The notes under the pieces are model-generated. The model ran no database searches, had not been told where the DNA came from, and was given only the letters and a program-made list of their open reading frames with translations. Both the position numbers and the translations under genes were made by a program. A stretch of 64,000 nt of DNA from Pseudoalteromonas sp. G4. GTDB lineage: Bacteria; Pseudomonadota; Gammaproteobacteria; Enterobacterales; Alteromonadaceae. Positions 7,825 through 17,500 of the stretch are shown in pieces. The stretch lies in contig NZ_JAPEHW010000006.1 of the NCBI RefSeq assembly GCF_028875915.1, positions 30,563 to 94,562 on the forward strand, written 5' to 3'. Within the stretch, counting starts at the first letter, position 1, and each line of letters begins with the position of its first letter.

Positions 7825-10459
7825 GTGCGTTATCTTAAGCTTTTTCTTTGCTTGTTAGTCGTATCATTCAGTCAGCCGTCTTTTTCTATGACGCCTACCT
7901 CGCAACAAATCGAGCAATTTAAAAAATTGCCAAAATCGCAACAAAAGGCCCTCGCTAAACAGTACGGCATTAACCTTAATCAACTAGATAAGTCAAACAA
8001 GCAAGTTAACGAAGCATTGCAAGACGAAACCCTCTTAGTACAGCCACGTTTTGAAGAAGAGAAAACTGAAGAAGAAAAGTTCAAACCGCAAATGGAAGAA
8101 TTAAAACCATTTGGCTATGAATTGTTTGCTGGCGAACCTATGACGTTTATGCCAAGTGAAAATGCAGCTATTCCTGATTCTTACATTGTAGGTCCTGGTG
8201 ATGAGTTTCAAATCAATTTTTACGGTAAAGAAAGTGATAGCTTTGAAGTTGAAGTTGACCGCGAAGGTCGCTTGACTATACCTAAATTAAGCCCTGTGAA
8301 TGTTGCAGGCCTAAAGTTTTCAGAAGTTAAAGCGCTTGTAAAAGCCAAAATTGAACAAGAAGTTATTGGTGTTCAAGCGTCGTCTTCGCTCAATGCGTAT
8401 TTTGGTTTTAGGTGAAGCATATAAGCCAGGTGCTTACAGTGTAACGTCACTTGCTTCTATAACCCATGCACTATTTGTTAGTGGCGGCATTACTGAGATT
8501 GGCTCATTACGTAATATTCAGGTAAAGCGTCAAGGCAAGGTTGTTGCAACTTTAGATTTGTATGACTTGCTTACAAAAGGCGATAGCTCAAACGATATCG
8601 TATTGCAATCTGGTGATGTTGTTTTTATTCCGCCAGTTGGTAAGCAGGTAACAGTTTCTGGTTTAGTAAAGCGCCCAGCTATTTTTGAGTTAACGCAAAA
8701 TGAAACAGCGCAAGATTTAATTCGCTTAGCCGGTGGTTTTAAAGCGGAGGCTTTTCCTCAAAAAACAGTGATAGAACGCTATGCAGGCAATAGTTTTAAA
8801 ACGGTTCTAACAAGAGACTTTTCGCAAAAAGAAATCAGCTACAAACCTTATGATGGTGATGTAATAAAGGTACAGGGTTCTAGTGAAGAACTGGAAAATG
8901 CTGTGACTATTATGGGCGCTGTATCGCATCCTGGTAATTACCAGTGGCAAAAAGGCGATCGTATTTCAGATTTAATAACATCATTAAAATCAGATGTGTT
9001 ACCTATTGCTGATTTTGACTATTCACTAATTGTACGTGAGAAAAGTATCCGTGGAGATATTGAATTACTACAATTCTCGTTAGTTGATGCATTAGAGAGT
9101 CAAGTGACTAATTATGAATTAATGCCGCGAGATACAGTTATTATTTTTAGTCGCTTTGAAGAAAAAGCAGAAGAAAAGCGTTTGTTAAGCGATTTGGCTT
9201 TAAGTGAGAAAGAAATTTCGCATCAAGCAAAAGTGGAGCAATGGCAAAAATTTGAAAATCGTAAATTCTTAGAGTTTATTGGTGAAAGCGTAGAAGAAGC
9301 AAGGGAAGTCGATTCCAAGCAATTAGATAGCTTAACTAAGCTGTTGACGGGTCAAAAAGATGAACTGGATGAAGACGAATACTCTGTATTTAGCCGAAAA
9401 AAATTACTTGCACCAATTATTTTAAAATTACAAAAACAAGCTTCAATCTTTGAGGATGTTGCTCTTTTTGCTGTTAATGGACGAGTGCGTTACCCAGGTG
9501 TTTACCCTCTAGTTTCAAAAGCTTCAATTAAGCATGCAATTAATGCTGCAGGTGGGTTATTAGAATCTGCTTACTTGCAAAGTGCTGAGGTAACACGTAT
9601 CACTAAAGGTGATAATGTGAGTATTGAGCATATCGCGGTTAATTTAACCGAGACAATGGGACAGACCGACTCTTTTATTTTACAAAGCAAAGATTCATTA
9701 AATGTTTTCCCTACTCCTAATTGGTCGGAAGAATATAAAGTTAATTTATACGGTGAAGTGCGCTTCCCTGGGACGTATTCTATTAAGCGAGGTGAAACCT
9801 TAGAAAATGTGCTGGAGCGAGCTGGTGGTTTAACTGATTTTGCTGCAGAAAATGGAGCCATATTTACACGCGCTTCAATCAGAACAAAAGAGCGTGCTCA
9901 GCTACAAAAATTATCAGATGATTTACGCCGTGAAATCGCTTCTAAGAGTTTTTCTAACTCAGTTACAGATGCGTCTTTAAGCTACGATGATATGGATAAA
10001 CTACTTAAAGACTTAGGACAAGTTCAAGCTTTAGGAAGATTAGTTATTGATTTACCAAAAATCCAATCTGGGTCTGTATCATTAGAGTTAGAAAATGGTG
10101 ATGCGTTATATATTCCAGCAAAACAGAACACAGTAAGTGTTATTGGTGAAGTAAATGTTTCGACTTCTCATTTATACAACGATAACCTCTCTGTTGACGA
10201 TTATCTTGAATATAGTGGTGGCTTGAAACAACGTGCAGATGAAGAGCGTATCTATGTTATTAAGGCAAATGGTTCTGTTTACATTCCCAATGATTCTAGC
10301 TGGTTTGCAGTTAATGAATCAAAAAATCGTTTAGAACCAGGTGATACTATTGTTGTGCCATTAGATGCTGAATATATGAACCAATTAACACTTTGGAGCA
10401 CAGCTACTCAGATTGTTTATCAGTTAGGCTTAGCTGCTGCAGCTATATCCGCTCTATAA
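7825..10459 (+). pseudogene. SLBB-domain polysaccharide export protein (Wza-like), frame broken by a deletion of about 14 bp
   Basis: Periplasmic/outer-membrane exporter of capsule or exopolysaccharide. It starts at GTG 7825 after AAGGGA, with signal peptide MRYLKLFLCLLVVSFSQPSFS and no lipobox cysteine. The Poly_export domain (IVGPGDEFQINFYGKESDSFEVEVDREGRL) reads in one frame until IGVQA near 8386. The next conserved block LRSMRILVLGEAYKPGAYSV reads in a second frame to 10459, and the first frame stops at 8413-8415. Several SLBB repeats follow (for example VTVSGLVKRPAIFEL, NLYGEVRFPGTYSIKRGETL, VSVIGEVNVS), plus a charged, probably coiled-coil, stretch around 9140-9400. About 14 bp seem to be missing. 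The two parts total about 880 residues, a normal size for the multi-SLBB type. No Wzc or Wzb partner is in the window. Confidence 0.85.
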
Positions 10460-10467
10460 ACATGTTT

Positions 10468-10490
10468 GGCCCTATATTTTAGGGCCTCTA
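10468..10490 (+). other. Hairpin between the SLBB gene and the nitroreductase-like gene
   Basis: Perfect 7-bp stem GGCCCTA / TAGGGCC with a 5-base loop, followed by TCTATTTA. The T tract is poor, so this may be an attenuator or mRNA-stability element rather than a true terminator. Confidence 0.5.
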
Positions 10491-10511
10491 TTTAAATCTG
10501 TGGAGTGGCTT

Positions 10512-11549
10512 TTGATACAGCTTAAAAAGTTCGTAAAACATTTCATTATTGAAGGTCAAAAATTAATTTGGCCACTTGCCGCAAAGTCTCGTTTTTTTTG
10601 TAGAGTATATTATTGTTTTTTTGATCGGAGCTTTGGTTACGAGCAACAGGCATTAATAAAAGCTAAACTTGCTTATTTTGCCAAAGAAGGCATTCAAAAT
10701 GGTACAAGTTCTCTATTGCGTAGGAATATACATCGCTTAGAAAAAGGCTTGATAATGGAGCCAAGACGAGATTTTTTTGCCTTGGACTACATTCTCGAAA
10801 CAGTAGATGTTTATTTGCTTGCGAGTGAATCAGCGGATTTTTCAAAAACAGAATTAGATTGGGCTTACTCTGTTTTAATTGAATACTTTGAGGCGGTTAA
10901 AACAACTCATAAAGAGGTGCTTCAGGCTAAGCAACGTTTTGATTCTATTTCGCCACGAGTTGATATTTCATCAAAGCCTTACTCAAGTGAAAGTCGTAAA
11001 ACACATAATATCGATTTTGAATCATTTTCTAATTTAACCCAGGCTCGAAGGTCAACTCGTTGGTTTTTAAATAAACCTGTTGAATCAGAAAAACTTGAGA
11101 AAATAGTCTCTGTTGCATCACAAGCACCAAGTGCATGTAATCGCCAACCGTTTGAATTTATGGTTGTCGAAGGTGACAGCTTTAGAAAGAAAGTTGCAAA
11201 ATTGCCAGGCGGCACAGTTGGTTTTTCAGACAATATCCCTTGCTTAATCGCTGTTGTTGGTGATCAATCTTATTATCCAACGGATCGAGATAGGCATGTT
11301 ATTTATATCGATTCAGGCTTGGCGAGTATGCAATTAATGCTTGCTGCTGAAACACTTGGCTTGTCTACATGTGCAATTAATTGGCCAGAGCTTGAAAAAC
11401 TAGATGAAAAAGTTAGCAAGTTACTAAAGCTACCTCAATATAAACGGGTTGTGATGTTTATTGCTATTGGTTATGCAAAACCTTCCGGTGGAATTCCATT
11501 TTCAGAAAAAAAATCAGCACAGCAGTTGATGAATTTTATAAAGGAGTAA
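10512..11549 (+). CDS. Nitroreductase-family protein with an N-terminal extension
   Basis: The C-terminal half (about residues 170-345) carries the FMN-dependent nitroreductase fold: QARRSTRWFLNKPVESEKLEKIV, ASQAPSACNRQPFEFMVVEG, and GLASMQLMLAAETLGLSTCAINW. The N-terminal 165 residues are an extension not typical of simple nitroreductases and contain a charged NIHRLEKGLIMEPRRDFFALDYI stretch. A GTG at 10500 is possible, but GGAG at 10502-10505 lies 6 bp before TTG 10512, which is preferred. It is tightly linked to the pyruvyl-transferase-like gene, suggesting a redox or modification step in polysaccharide synthesis. The substrate is unknown. Confidence 0.75.
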   Translation: MIQLKKFVKHFIIEGQKLIWPLAAKSRFFCRVYYCFFDRSFGYEQQALIKAKLAYFAKEGIQNGTSSLLRRNIHRLEKGLIMEPRRDFFALDYILETVDVYLLASESADFSKTELDWAYSVLIEYFEAVKTTHKEVLQAKQRFDSISPRVDISSKPYSSESRKTHNIDFESFSNLTQARRSTRWFLNKPVESEKLEKIVSVASQAPSACNRQPFEFMVVEGDSFRKKVAKLPGGTVGFSDNIPCLIAVVGDQSYYPTDRDRHVIYIDSGLASMQLMLAAETLGLSTCAINWPELEKLDEKVSKLLKLPQYKRVVMFIAIGYAKPSGGIPFSEKKSAQQLMNFIKE

Positions 11550-11550
11550 G

Positions 11551-12705
11551 TTGTTGCTAAATATTGAAATTAAAGGTGTTCAGTTCTCGAATAAAGGGGC
11601 TGAGTTAATGTTAGAAGCAATATTGCAGCAGCTGGACCTACATTTAGATGAGTATCAGCTTACACTTTCTCCTGGCCGTAATTTACCCTATGTAAAAAGA
11701 GCCAAACTAGGGGCATGGCAAAAGCTTAGCTTTCGCCGTGGCAATTTAGATTTGACAGGTATCTTTGCTAAGTTACCAAAGAAAATGCGTAACTTTCTTA
11801 AGCGTTATGGCATCGTAACTGAGGCTGATGTGGATGTTATTCTTAATGCCAGTGGTTTTGCCTATGGCGACCAGTGGCCTTTGGCTGATCTGCGAAATAC
11901 AGCTAAAGAAATTAAACGATTTAAAGCATTAGGTAAGCCATACATTTTATTGCCTCAAGCATTAGGACCGTTTCAGCGTGAAGAATTAAAAGAATTTGCA
12001 GAGTCGTTAATCAACGATACCGCGCTTACTTTTGCAAGAGACGATACGTCGTTTGCTGAATGTGAAAAATTGAATAAAAGCAATAAATTGTTTCAAAGTC
12101 CTGACTTTACAGCATTGCTTGAAGTGGAACGATTTAACACAACAGAGCAGCAAACCGTTTGTTTAATTCCTAATAATAAAATGGTGTCTAAATTTAATCA
12201 TGCGAATGCAGAGCAGCAAAAGAAAGCGTATTATGATTTTTGGATAGACACTGCAAGGTTTTTTATCGATAAAGGCTTTTTTGTAAAACTATTAAACCAT
12301 GAAGGCAAAGAAGATAGAGATATTTGCAACGCAATTTTTGACGCTATTTGCAGTGAGCAAATAGCTTTGATAGATGGTTTAAGCTCAACCGAAATTAAAG
12401 CCCTTATTGGCAGCTGTGATGCCGTTGTAAGCAGCCGCTTTCATGGTTGCGTAAGTGCACTTTGTCAGGGAGTTCCTTGCTTAGCCACAAGTTGGAGTCA
12501 TAAATACGAAATGCTCTACGGAGAATATGGTTTATCTGAAAATGTGATTGATTTTCAACTTGAAGCCGATGAATTAAAAAATAAATTGAACCAGTTTTTG
12601 AATGACTTGACTAATCAGGCAAGTGTCAGTCTAGAACACGCTGAAAAAGTTAAATTACAGAACAAAAAGATGTGGCAACAAGTTGTTGCAATCATCAAAT
12701 CGTGA
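11551..12705 (+). CDS. Polysaccharide pyruvyl transferase family protein
   Basis: A 384-residue protein of the PS_pyruv_trans family, members of which transfer pyruvate from PEP to sugars. Visible features are the N-terminal IKGVQFSNKGAELMLEAIL, the central DVDVILNASGFAYGDQWP and PYILLPQALGPFQ, and the C-terminal family signature CDAVVSSRFHGCVSALCQGVPCLATSWSHKYEML. TTG 11551 (or TTG 11554) follows AAGGAG closely, and the gene begins one base after the nitroreductase-like stop. It probably decorates the exported polysaccharide with a pyruvyl ketal, although some family members have other roles. Confidence 0.8.
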   Translation: MLLNIEIKGVQFSNKGAELMLEAILQQLDLHLDEYQLTLSPGRNLPYVKRAKLGAWQKLSFRRGNLDLTGIFAKLPKKMRNFLKRYGIVTEADVDVILNASGFAYGDQWPLADLRNTAKEIKRFKALGKPYILLPQALGPFQREELKEFAESLINDTALTFARDDTSFAECEKLNKSNKLFQSPDFTALLEVERFNTTEQQTVCLIPNNKMVSKFNHANAEQQKKAYYDFWIDTARFFIDKGFFVKLLNHEGKEDRDICNAIFDAICSEQIALIDGLSSTEIKALIGSCDAVVSSRFHGCVSALCQGVPCLATSWSHKYEMLYGEYGLSENVIDFQLEADELKNKLNQFLNDLTNQASVSLEHAEKVKLQNKKMWQQVVAIIKS

Positions 12706-12767
12706 CTTATCGACATAGGCAATCGCCCTTGATAAACTGCCAAGTCGAATTTATGGGAGTTGTAAAA

Positions 12768-13163
12768 ATGAAAAAGATGCGCGGCTTTAGCTTGATGGAG
12801 CTATTAATCGTACTAATTATTTTAGGTCTCTTAGGTTCTTTAGTAGCGCCTAAACTTTTTTCTAAAGTAAGTTCATCAAAAAAGAAAACAGCAGTTGCTC
12901 AAATGCAAATGTTTGAAACGGCTATTGATACATATCGCTTAGATGTGGGTACAGTACCAACTAAATTAGAAGAATTACGTACTGGTGATGCTCCAGGATG
13001 GGATGGTCCATATCTACCAAAAGCAATCCCTATGGATCCATGGGGTAAGCCTTATGTTTATACTGTTCCTGGTCAAAATGGTAATCCTTATGGATTAATG
13101 ACCTATGGTCTAGATGGACAGCCTGGCGGAGAAGGCGAAAGTGAGGATGTTGTTCATCAATGA
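12768..13163 (+). CDS. gspG: Type II secretion major pseudopilin GspG-like
   Basis: Major pseudopilin of a type II secretion-like machine. The prepilin motif RG|FSLMELLIVLIILGLL is followed by a hydrophobic helix. The C-terminal domain has the GspG pattern (TVPTKLEELRTG, GWDGPYLPKAIPMDPWGKPY, and YGLDGQPGGEGESEDVV with calcium-binding acidic residues). The frame is open further upstream, but GGGAG at 12755-12759 supports ATG 12768, giving 131 residues with the short leader MKKMRG. It is the first gene of an 11-gene operon, whereas classical gsp operons begin with gspC-gspD. Confidence 0.9.
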   Translation: MKKMRGFSLMELLIVLIILGLLGSLVAPKLFSKVSSSKKKTAVAQMQMFETAIDTYRLDVGTVPTKLEELRTGDAPGWDGPYLPKAIPMDPWGKPYVYTVPGQNGNPYGLMTYGLDGQPGGEGESEDVVHQ

Positions 13164-14821
13164 TGGATATTAAAAAGCTACTTACTGAGCAGTTTGCAGT
13201 AAGCCAATCCGATTTAGAAAAAGCGACTACCTATCAAGAAAGGTACAGTGGTCGTTTAGAGAATATATTGGTTAATATGGGGTGTTTAACCGAGGATGAC
13301 TTGGCACCTTTATATCATCAACTGCTTGGTTACTCGCTTTTTGATCCAGAGGATTACCCAAACTGGCAATTAAATGAACAGATAACTATTTCAGTATATG
13401 AGCAGTTAAAACAATATGATGCTTTGCTGGTAGAAGCTAGCGCAGATTGTTGGACACTTGCATGTAAAGATCCCTTAAGTATTGAGCTGTCACAATATTT
13501 GTTATCTCATAATGTTGAATTAAACGTTTTAGTTGCGACTGAATCTCAACTACAAGCTTTTTTCTTTGAAATTCAAAGTCAAACAGAAGCGAATGTTGAA
13601 ATAGAAGAATTAACAGGTGATGAAGAAGCACGTTTAAGGGAACTCGCATCTGAAGCGCCAACGGTTAACTTACTAAATTCACTTATCACTAAAGCGTTAG
13701 CACGTGGTGCATCCGATATGCACTTAGAACCCTATCAAGGTCGCTTTAGAGTGCGATATCGCATAGACGGTGTACTGCATGAAGTAGACTCACTTGCACC
13801 TAAAATGCAATTGCCAATTACAACACGTTTAAAAATACTATCTGGTATGGATATCGCCGAAAAGCGTCGTCCTCAAGATGGTAAAATTGAAATGCGAATT
13901 GCCAATCAAGAACTAGATATTCGTGTGTCGGCACTGCCTTTAAACGAGGGCGAAAGTATTGTTTTGCGTTTCTTGCGTAAAGACTCAATTCGCTATGATA
14001 TGTCGGTGCTCGGATTGTCAGGTGATACGCAAACGCTCATTGGTGAAGACCTTAAAAAAACCACCGGTGTAGTTTTACTAACAGGCCCAACAGGTTCAGG
14101 TAAAACAACTACGCTTTACACCTTCTTAAATGAGCTTAACAACCCAGATGTAAAAATTATTACACTTGAAGACCCTGTGGAATATCAGCTTGAAGGTATT
14201 AACCAAGTTCAAGTAAACAGTGAAATTGGTTTTGATTTTGCGGCAGGGTTGCGCTCAATTGTTCGTCAAGATCCTGATATCATCATGGTTGGTGAAATTC
14301 GTGATAAAGAGACCGCGCAAATTGCCCTTCAATCAGCGCTGACAGGTCACCTTGTATTCAGTACTGTGCACACTAATGATGCCGCAAGTGCTTATACTCG
14401 ATTACTTGATTTAGGCGTTGAAGAGTTTTTACTAAATGCGGCACTTGTATCTGTAGTCGCACAGCGACTCGCTAGACGCTTATGTCAGCACTGTGCAGCA
14501 CCAGACGAAAATGCCAACGAATTATTAGCAAAATACCCACTGCAACGAGTTGCTGAGAATGCAGGCATTCAACATTTAACTATCCAAAAAGCAGTAGGAT
14601 GTGAGCATTGCAATAATGCAGGTTATAAAGGGCGAATTGCAATAAACGAATATTTGCGCTGTGATGATGAAATAAAGGCGACGCCTAAAAACGACCAGTT
14701 TATTCCAAAAGCGCAAGCACATAACGCAAGTTTAAAACGTCGTAACCTTATGGAAGATGGCTTTTATAAAGTGATTACAGGTGTAACCACCATTGATGAA
14801 GTGCTAAGGGTTGCGGGCTAA
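13160..14821 (+). CDS. gspE: Type II secretion ATPase GspE-like
   Basis: Cytoplasmic hexameric ATPase that drives pseudopilus assembly. The 553-residue product has an N-terminal MshEN/T2SSE_N-type region, then the catalytic core with Walker A GPTGSGKTTTLY (about 309-320), Asp box ITLEDPVEYQ, Walker B PDIIMVGEIRD (about 371-381) and His box STVHTND. The zinc-binding pair CQHC...CEHC near residues 448 and 479 is typical of GspE. It overlaps gspG by ATGA. An ATG at 13163 is an equally possible start. Confidence 0.93.
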   Translation: MMDIKKLLTEQFAVSQSDLEKATTYQERYSGRLENILVNMGCLTEDDLAPLYHQLLGYSLFDPEDYPNWQLNEQITISVYEQLKQYDALLVEASADCWTLACKDPLSIELSQYLLSHNVELNVLVATESQLQAFFFEIQSQTEANVEIEELTGDEEARLRELASEAPTVNLLNSLITKALARGASDMHLEPYQGRFRVRYRIDGVLHEVDSLAPKMQLPITTRLKILSGMDIAEKRRPQDGKIEMRIANQELDIRVSALPLNEGESIVLRFLRKDSIRYDMSVLGLSGDTQTLIGEDLKKTTGVVLLTGPTGSGKTTTLYTFLNELNNPDVKIITLEDPVEYQLEGINQVQVNSEIGFDFAAGLRSIVRQDPDIIMVGEIRDKETAQIALQSALTGHLVFSTVHTNDAASAYTRLLDLGVEEFLLNAALVSVVAQRLARRLCQHCAAPDENANELLAKYPLQRVAENAGIQHLTIQKAVGCEHCNNAGYKGRIAINEYLRCDDEIKATPKNDQFIPKAQAHNASLKRRNLMEDGFYKVITGVTTIDEVLRVAG

Positions 14822-16020
14822 TGGAGTTTGAGTATAAGGCGATTGATAACTCTGGCGCGCGTCATCAAGGCACTATTGAAGCCAATGATAAACCGCAGGC
14901 TCAGCAAAAACTCGTCGCTGATGGGTTGCACCCAATAGAGCTTAAAGCGATTACGTCAGGTACAACGCTAGCTGATCTATTTGGTCAAAAAGTAACGCTT
15001 GATCAGCTAGAGTTTTTCACTAGCGAATTATCATTGCTACTTGAAAGCGGTGTGCGTGTTGATAAGGGTATTGATATTATTCGTCAATCGAATGCTCATC
15101 CTGCCCTTAGTCGCTTACTTAATCAAATTGCCAGCTCTATTAAAAAGGGAGAATCATTAAGTGATGCATTTGCAAAGCATGAAACCTTGTTTGGCCCTCT
15201 TTACATTAGTTTATTAAAAATTGGTGAAACATCGGGTAATTTACCTGAAGTACTTAATCGCCTTGCCGCAGATCTAAAATTCCAAAAAGATCTTCGCTCT
15301 CAAATAAGTACTGCGCTTACTTATCCATCAGTGATCTTTTTTGTGTGTATTATGGCGGTATATTTTGTTCTTACCTTCATTGTGCCAAAAATGGCGGGCA
15401 TTTTTACCGACCTAGAACAGGCACCTTGGTATACGCAAATGATCATTAACACCAGTAACTTTTTCATCGACTATCAAGTACTCATTGTTGGTGGTGTTAT
15501 TGGTGGTATTGGTTTACTGGCTTATGCCTTACAAAAGTCAGAAGTGAAAAATTGGTTTTATGTAACAGGCTCTAAGTTACCTTTGGTTGGTAATGTAATT
15601 ACAACTGCTGAACGTATTCGTTTTGCGCAAAGTATGTCGATGATGTTAGAGGCAGGTTTACAATTAGATACAACCCTTGAGCTAACATCAGAAACCTTAA
15701 AACACCCAGACTTTAAACGTGATGCTAAACAGGCACTTAAACAGTTAAAATCAGGCAAGCAACTCAGTTTTGTATTAAGTAAAACGCGTATTTTCCCTGA
15801 TTTCTTTTTATCGATTATTAAAGTAGGTGAAGAAACAGGGCGTTTACCCCGTGTTTTTAGTGAAGTTGCAAATCGTTCACGCACTGATTTAGAACAAGTT
15901 ATTAAAAAACTAACCACTATGTTAGAGCCGTTAATGCTCTTGTTTATGGGTGGCTTTGTTGGTGGAATTGTAATCACAATGTTGATGAGTATGGTATCAA
16001 TCAATGATGTTCCACTCTAA
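14821..16020 (+). CDS. gspF: Type II secretion inner-membrane platform protein GspF-like
   Basis: Polytopic inner-membrane platform protein. The 399-residue product has two tandem T2SSF domains (about 70-190 and 272-394), each with the pattern FxxxLSLLLESGVxxDKG / FAQSMSMMLEAGLQLDTT and IKKGESLSDAF / LKSGKQLSFVL, three membrane segments (about 172-194, 220-240, 372-394), and a C-terminal MLSMVSINDVPL. Its start overlaps the final base of gspE, so coupling is expected. Confidence 0.93.
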   Translation: MEFEYKAIDNSGARHQGTIEANDKPQAQQKLVADGLHPIELKAITSGTTLADLFGQKVTLDQLEFFTSELSLLLESGVRVDKGIDIIRQSNAHPALSRLLNQIASSIKKGESLSDAFAKHETLFGPLYISLLKIGETSGNLPEVLNRLAADLKFQKDLRSQISTALTYPSVIFFVCIMAVYFVLTFIVPKMAGIFTDLEQAPWYTQMIINTSNFFIDYQVLIVGGVIGGIGLLAYALQKSEVKNWFYVTGSKLPLVGNVITTAERIRFAQSMSMMLEAGLQLDTTLELTSETLKHPDFKRDAKQALKQLKSGKQLSFVLSKTRIFPDFFLSIIKVGEETGRLPRVFSEVANRSRTDLEQVIKKLTTMLEPLMLLFMGGFVGGIVITMLMSMVSINDVPL

Positions 16021-16414
16021 AAAACAACTTGGCTTTTCGCTCATTGAATTAATGGTAGTGCTTGCGATTATGGCTGTTTCAATGAGCCTAACTGGTGGTT
16101 TGATTACTAATGTTGTATCAAAACAAGAGCGATTCGTTGAAATAGAAAAAGTAAAACAACTTGTTTTATCTCTTAAATACAAGGCGTTTTACACTGGTAG
16201 TGATTTTAAAGTCGATTTTATTGAAAATAGAATTTTAATAACAGGAATATATGAAAAAAAAGAATTTGTATTTAATCAGCTGATTTTTTCTTCTCAAAAG
16301 TTAGAAATATATTCTAACGGTACTTCAAATAACAAATACTTTGAAACCCTCATAGGTGAAGAAGTGATTACAATCAACTTACCAAGCCCATATAAAGAAA
16401 ATGAAAAAGTCTAG
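16004..16414 (+). CDS. gspH: Minor pseudopilin GspH-like
   Basis: A 136-residue protein with a type IV prepilin leader MMFHSKKQLG|FSLIELMVVLAIMAVSMSLTGG, including Glu5 of the mature helix. The remainder resembles a GspH globular domain (IEKVKQLVLSLKYKAFYTGSDFKVDF, NLPSPYKENEKV). It overlaps the gspF end by 17 bp. Assignment to GspH rests on size and order (after F, before I). ATG 16007 is an alternative start. Confidence 0.8.
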   Translation: MMFHSKKQLGFSLIELMVVLAIMAVSMSLTGGLITNVVSKQERFVEIEKVKQLVLSLKYKAFYTGSDFKVDFIENRILITGIYEKKEFVFNQLIFSSQKLEIYSNGTSNNKYFETLIGEEVITINLPSPYKENEKV

Positions 16415-16811
16415 CTCTTCAGGTTTTACGTTAATCGAGGTGCTAATTGCTGCTATCATTTTATTTTCGTCAATAGCAGTTGTGGCTGATATATTCTCAG
16501 CTGCTTCTTTAAGCTCAAGAAAAGCAACAAATGTCACAAGTTTATATCAAATGGCACCTATAGCTATAGAGCAAATCAAGGAAAAACTCAGAACAAGCAG
16601 TACACAGGATGGCATTCAACTTAATGGAAAAGTTCAACTAGCCGAAGGTGTTTTCTATTGGAGTGCAACTAGAATTAATAGCTTCAGACCTCCAATGCAG
16701 TTTGATGATACCAGTCCATACCCTATTAAATTTCATACTTATAATGTAAATGTATTAGCTGAACAGGGTAGCTTACGTCAGAGTTTTAACTTTGAGGTCT
16801 TTGTGTGGTGA
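16401..16811 (+). CDS. gspI: Minor pseudopilin GspI-like
   Basis: A 136-residue pseudopilin with leader MKKSSSSG|FTLIEVLIAAIILFSSIAVVADIFS. GspI is a minor pseudopilin of the pseudopilus tip complex with GspJ and GspK. The gene overlaps gspH by 14 bp and gspJ by 7 bp, in the standard H-I-J-K order. The C-terminal part (YNVNVLAEQGSLRQSFNFEVFVW) is divergent, so the call leans on the leader and position. Confidence 0.82.
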   Translation: MKKSSSSGFTLIEVLIAAIILFSSIAVVADIFSAASLSSRKATNVTSLYQMAPIAIEQIKEKLRTSSTQDGIQLNGKVQLAEGVFYWSATRINSFRPPMQFDDTSPYPIKFHTYNVNVLAEQGSLRQSFNFEVFVW

Positions 16812-17497
16812 AGAACGTCAAAGGATTTACTTTAGTTGAGCTGCTTATAGCGTCAAGTATTCTTGTAGCGGTTATGCTTTCAGGGTACAGTGCTTATAGT
16901 TTGTATTCATCTTCTTGGCAGAAAAGATCTCAACACTACTGGCAACAAGCTCAAGCAGGACTAACTCTCCAATCAGTGTATCGTTCAATTAATGCCATCT
17001 CAGACTATATCGTTATTAACAATAATGATAAGCCATCAGCTTATTTTTATTTGACATCATCCAGTGTTCGCTTTATTACAACTTCGCCGATTTTTTCTAA
17101 TGCAATTGCTGTTGCTGAGTTAGAAATTATCAAAGAAGATAAGTTTTATTTGGTCTATAAAGAAAAGTCACTTGCTAAAGAGCCTATTTACTCAGCAGCA
17201 AGTATAATAAACTGGCAACATGAAATTGTTGTTATGGAGCTTGAAGAACAGAGTTATTTTAACGCGTATGGCTGGCCTTCTTGGCAGGCGGTAAGTGAAT
17301 ATGAAAGTTCTAATTTAGAAATGAAACAACTCCAGCAGGATATGCAACCTAAAGTGTTTCAAGTGTATGACTTTAACGAAAATGAAATCTTACCTTTGAA
17401 AATAAACATGTTTGTTGGAAGTCAGCATCTATTAGAAATAAGTTTAAAAAGTGATTCACATAAAAAACTATTTTTGTATGCTGAGTCGGGGGCTTAA
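16805..17497 (+). CDS. gspJ: Minor pseudopilin GspJ-like
   Basis: A 230-residue pseudopilin with leader KNVKG|FTLVELLIASSILVAVMLSGYSAYS. Its length agrees with GspJ, the larger minor pseudopilin of the tip complex. GTG 16805 and GTG 16808 are both possible; the second forms a GTGA overlap with the gspI stop. The globular part is divergent and rich in aromatic and acidic residues. Confidence 0.82.
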   Translation: MVKNVKGFTLVELLIASSILVAVMLSGYSAYSLYSSSWQKRSQHYWQQAQAGLTLQSVYRSINAISDYIVINNNDKPSAYFYLTSSSVRFITTSPIFSNAIAVAELEIIKEDKFYLVYKEKSLAKEPIYSAASIINWQHEIVVMELEEQSYFNAYGWPSWQAVSEYESSNLEMKQLQQDMQPKVFQVYDFNENEILPLKINMFVGSQHLLEISLKSDSHKKLFLYAESGA

Positions 17498-17500
17498 ATT

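Noticed and set aside
10468..10490. Rho-independent terminator after the SLBB gene
   Set aside because: The stem is good but the T run is too weak, so it is listed only as a hairpin.
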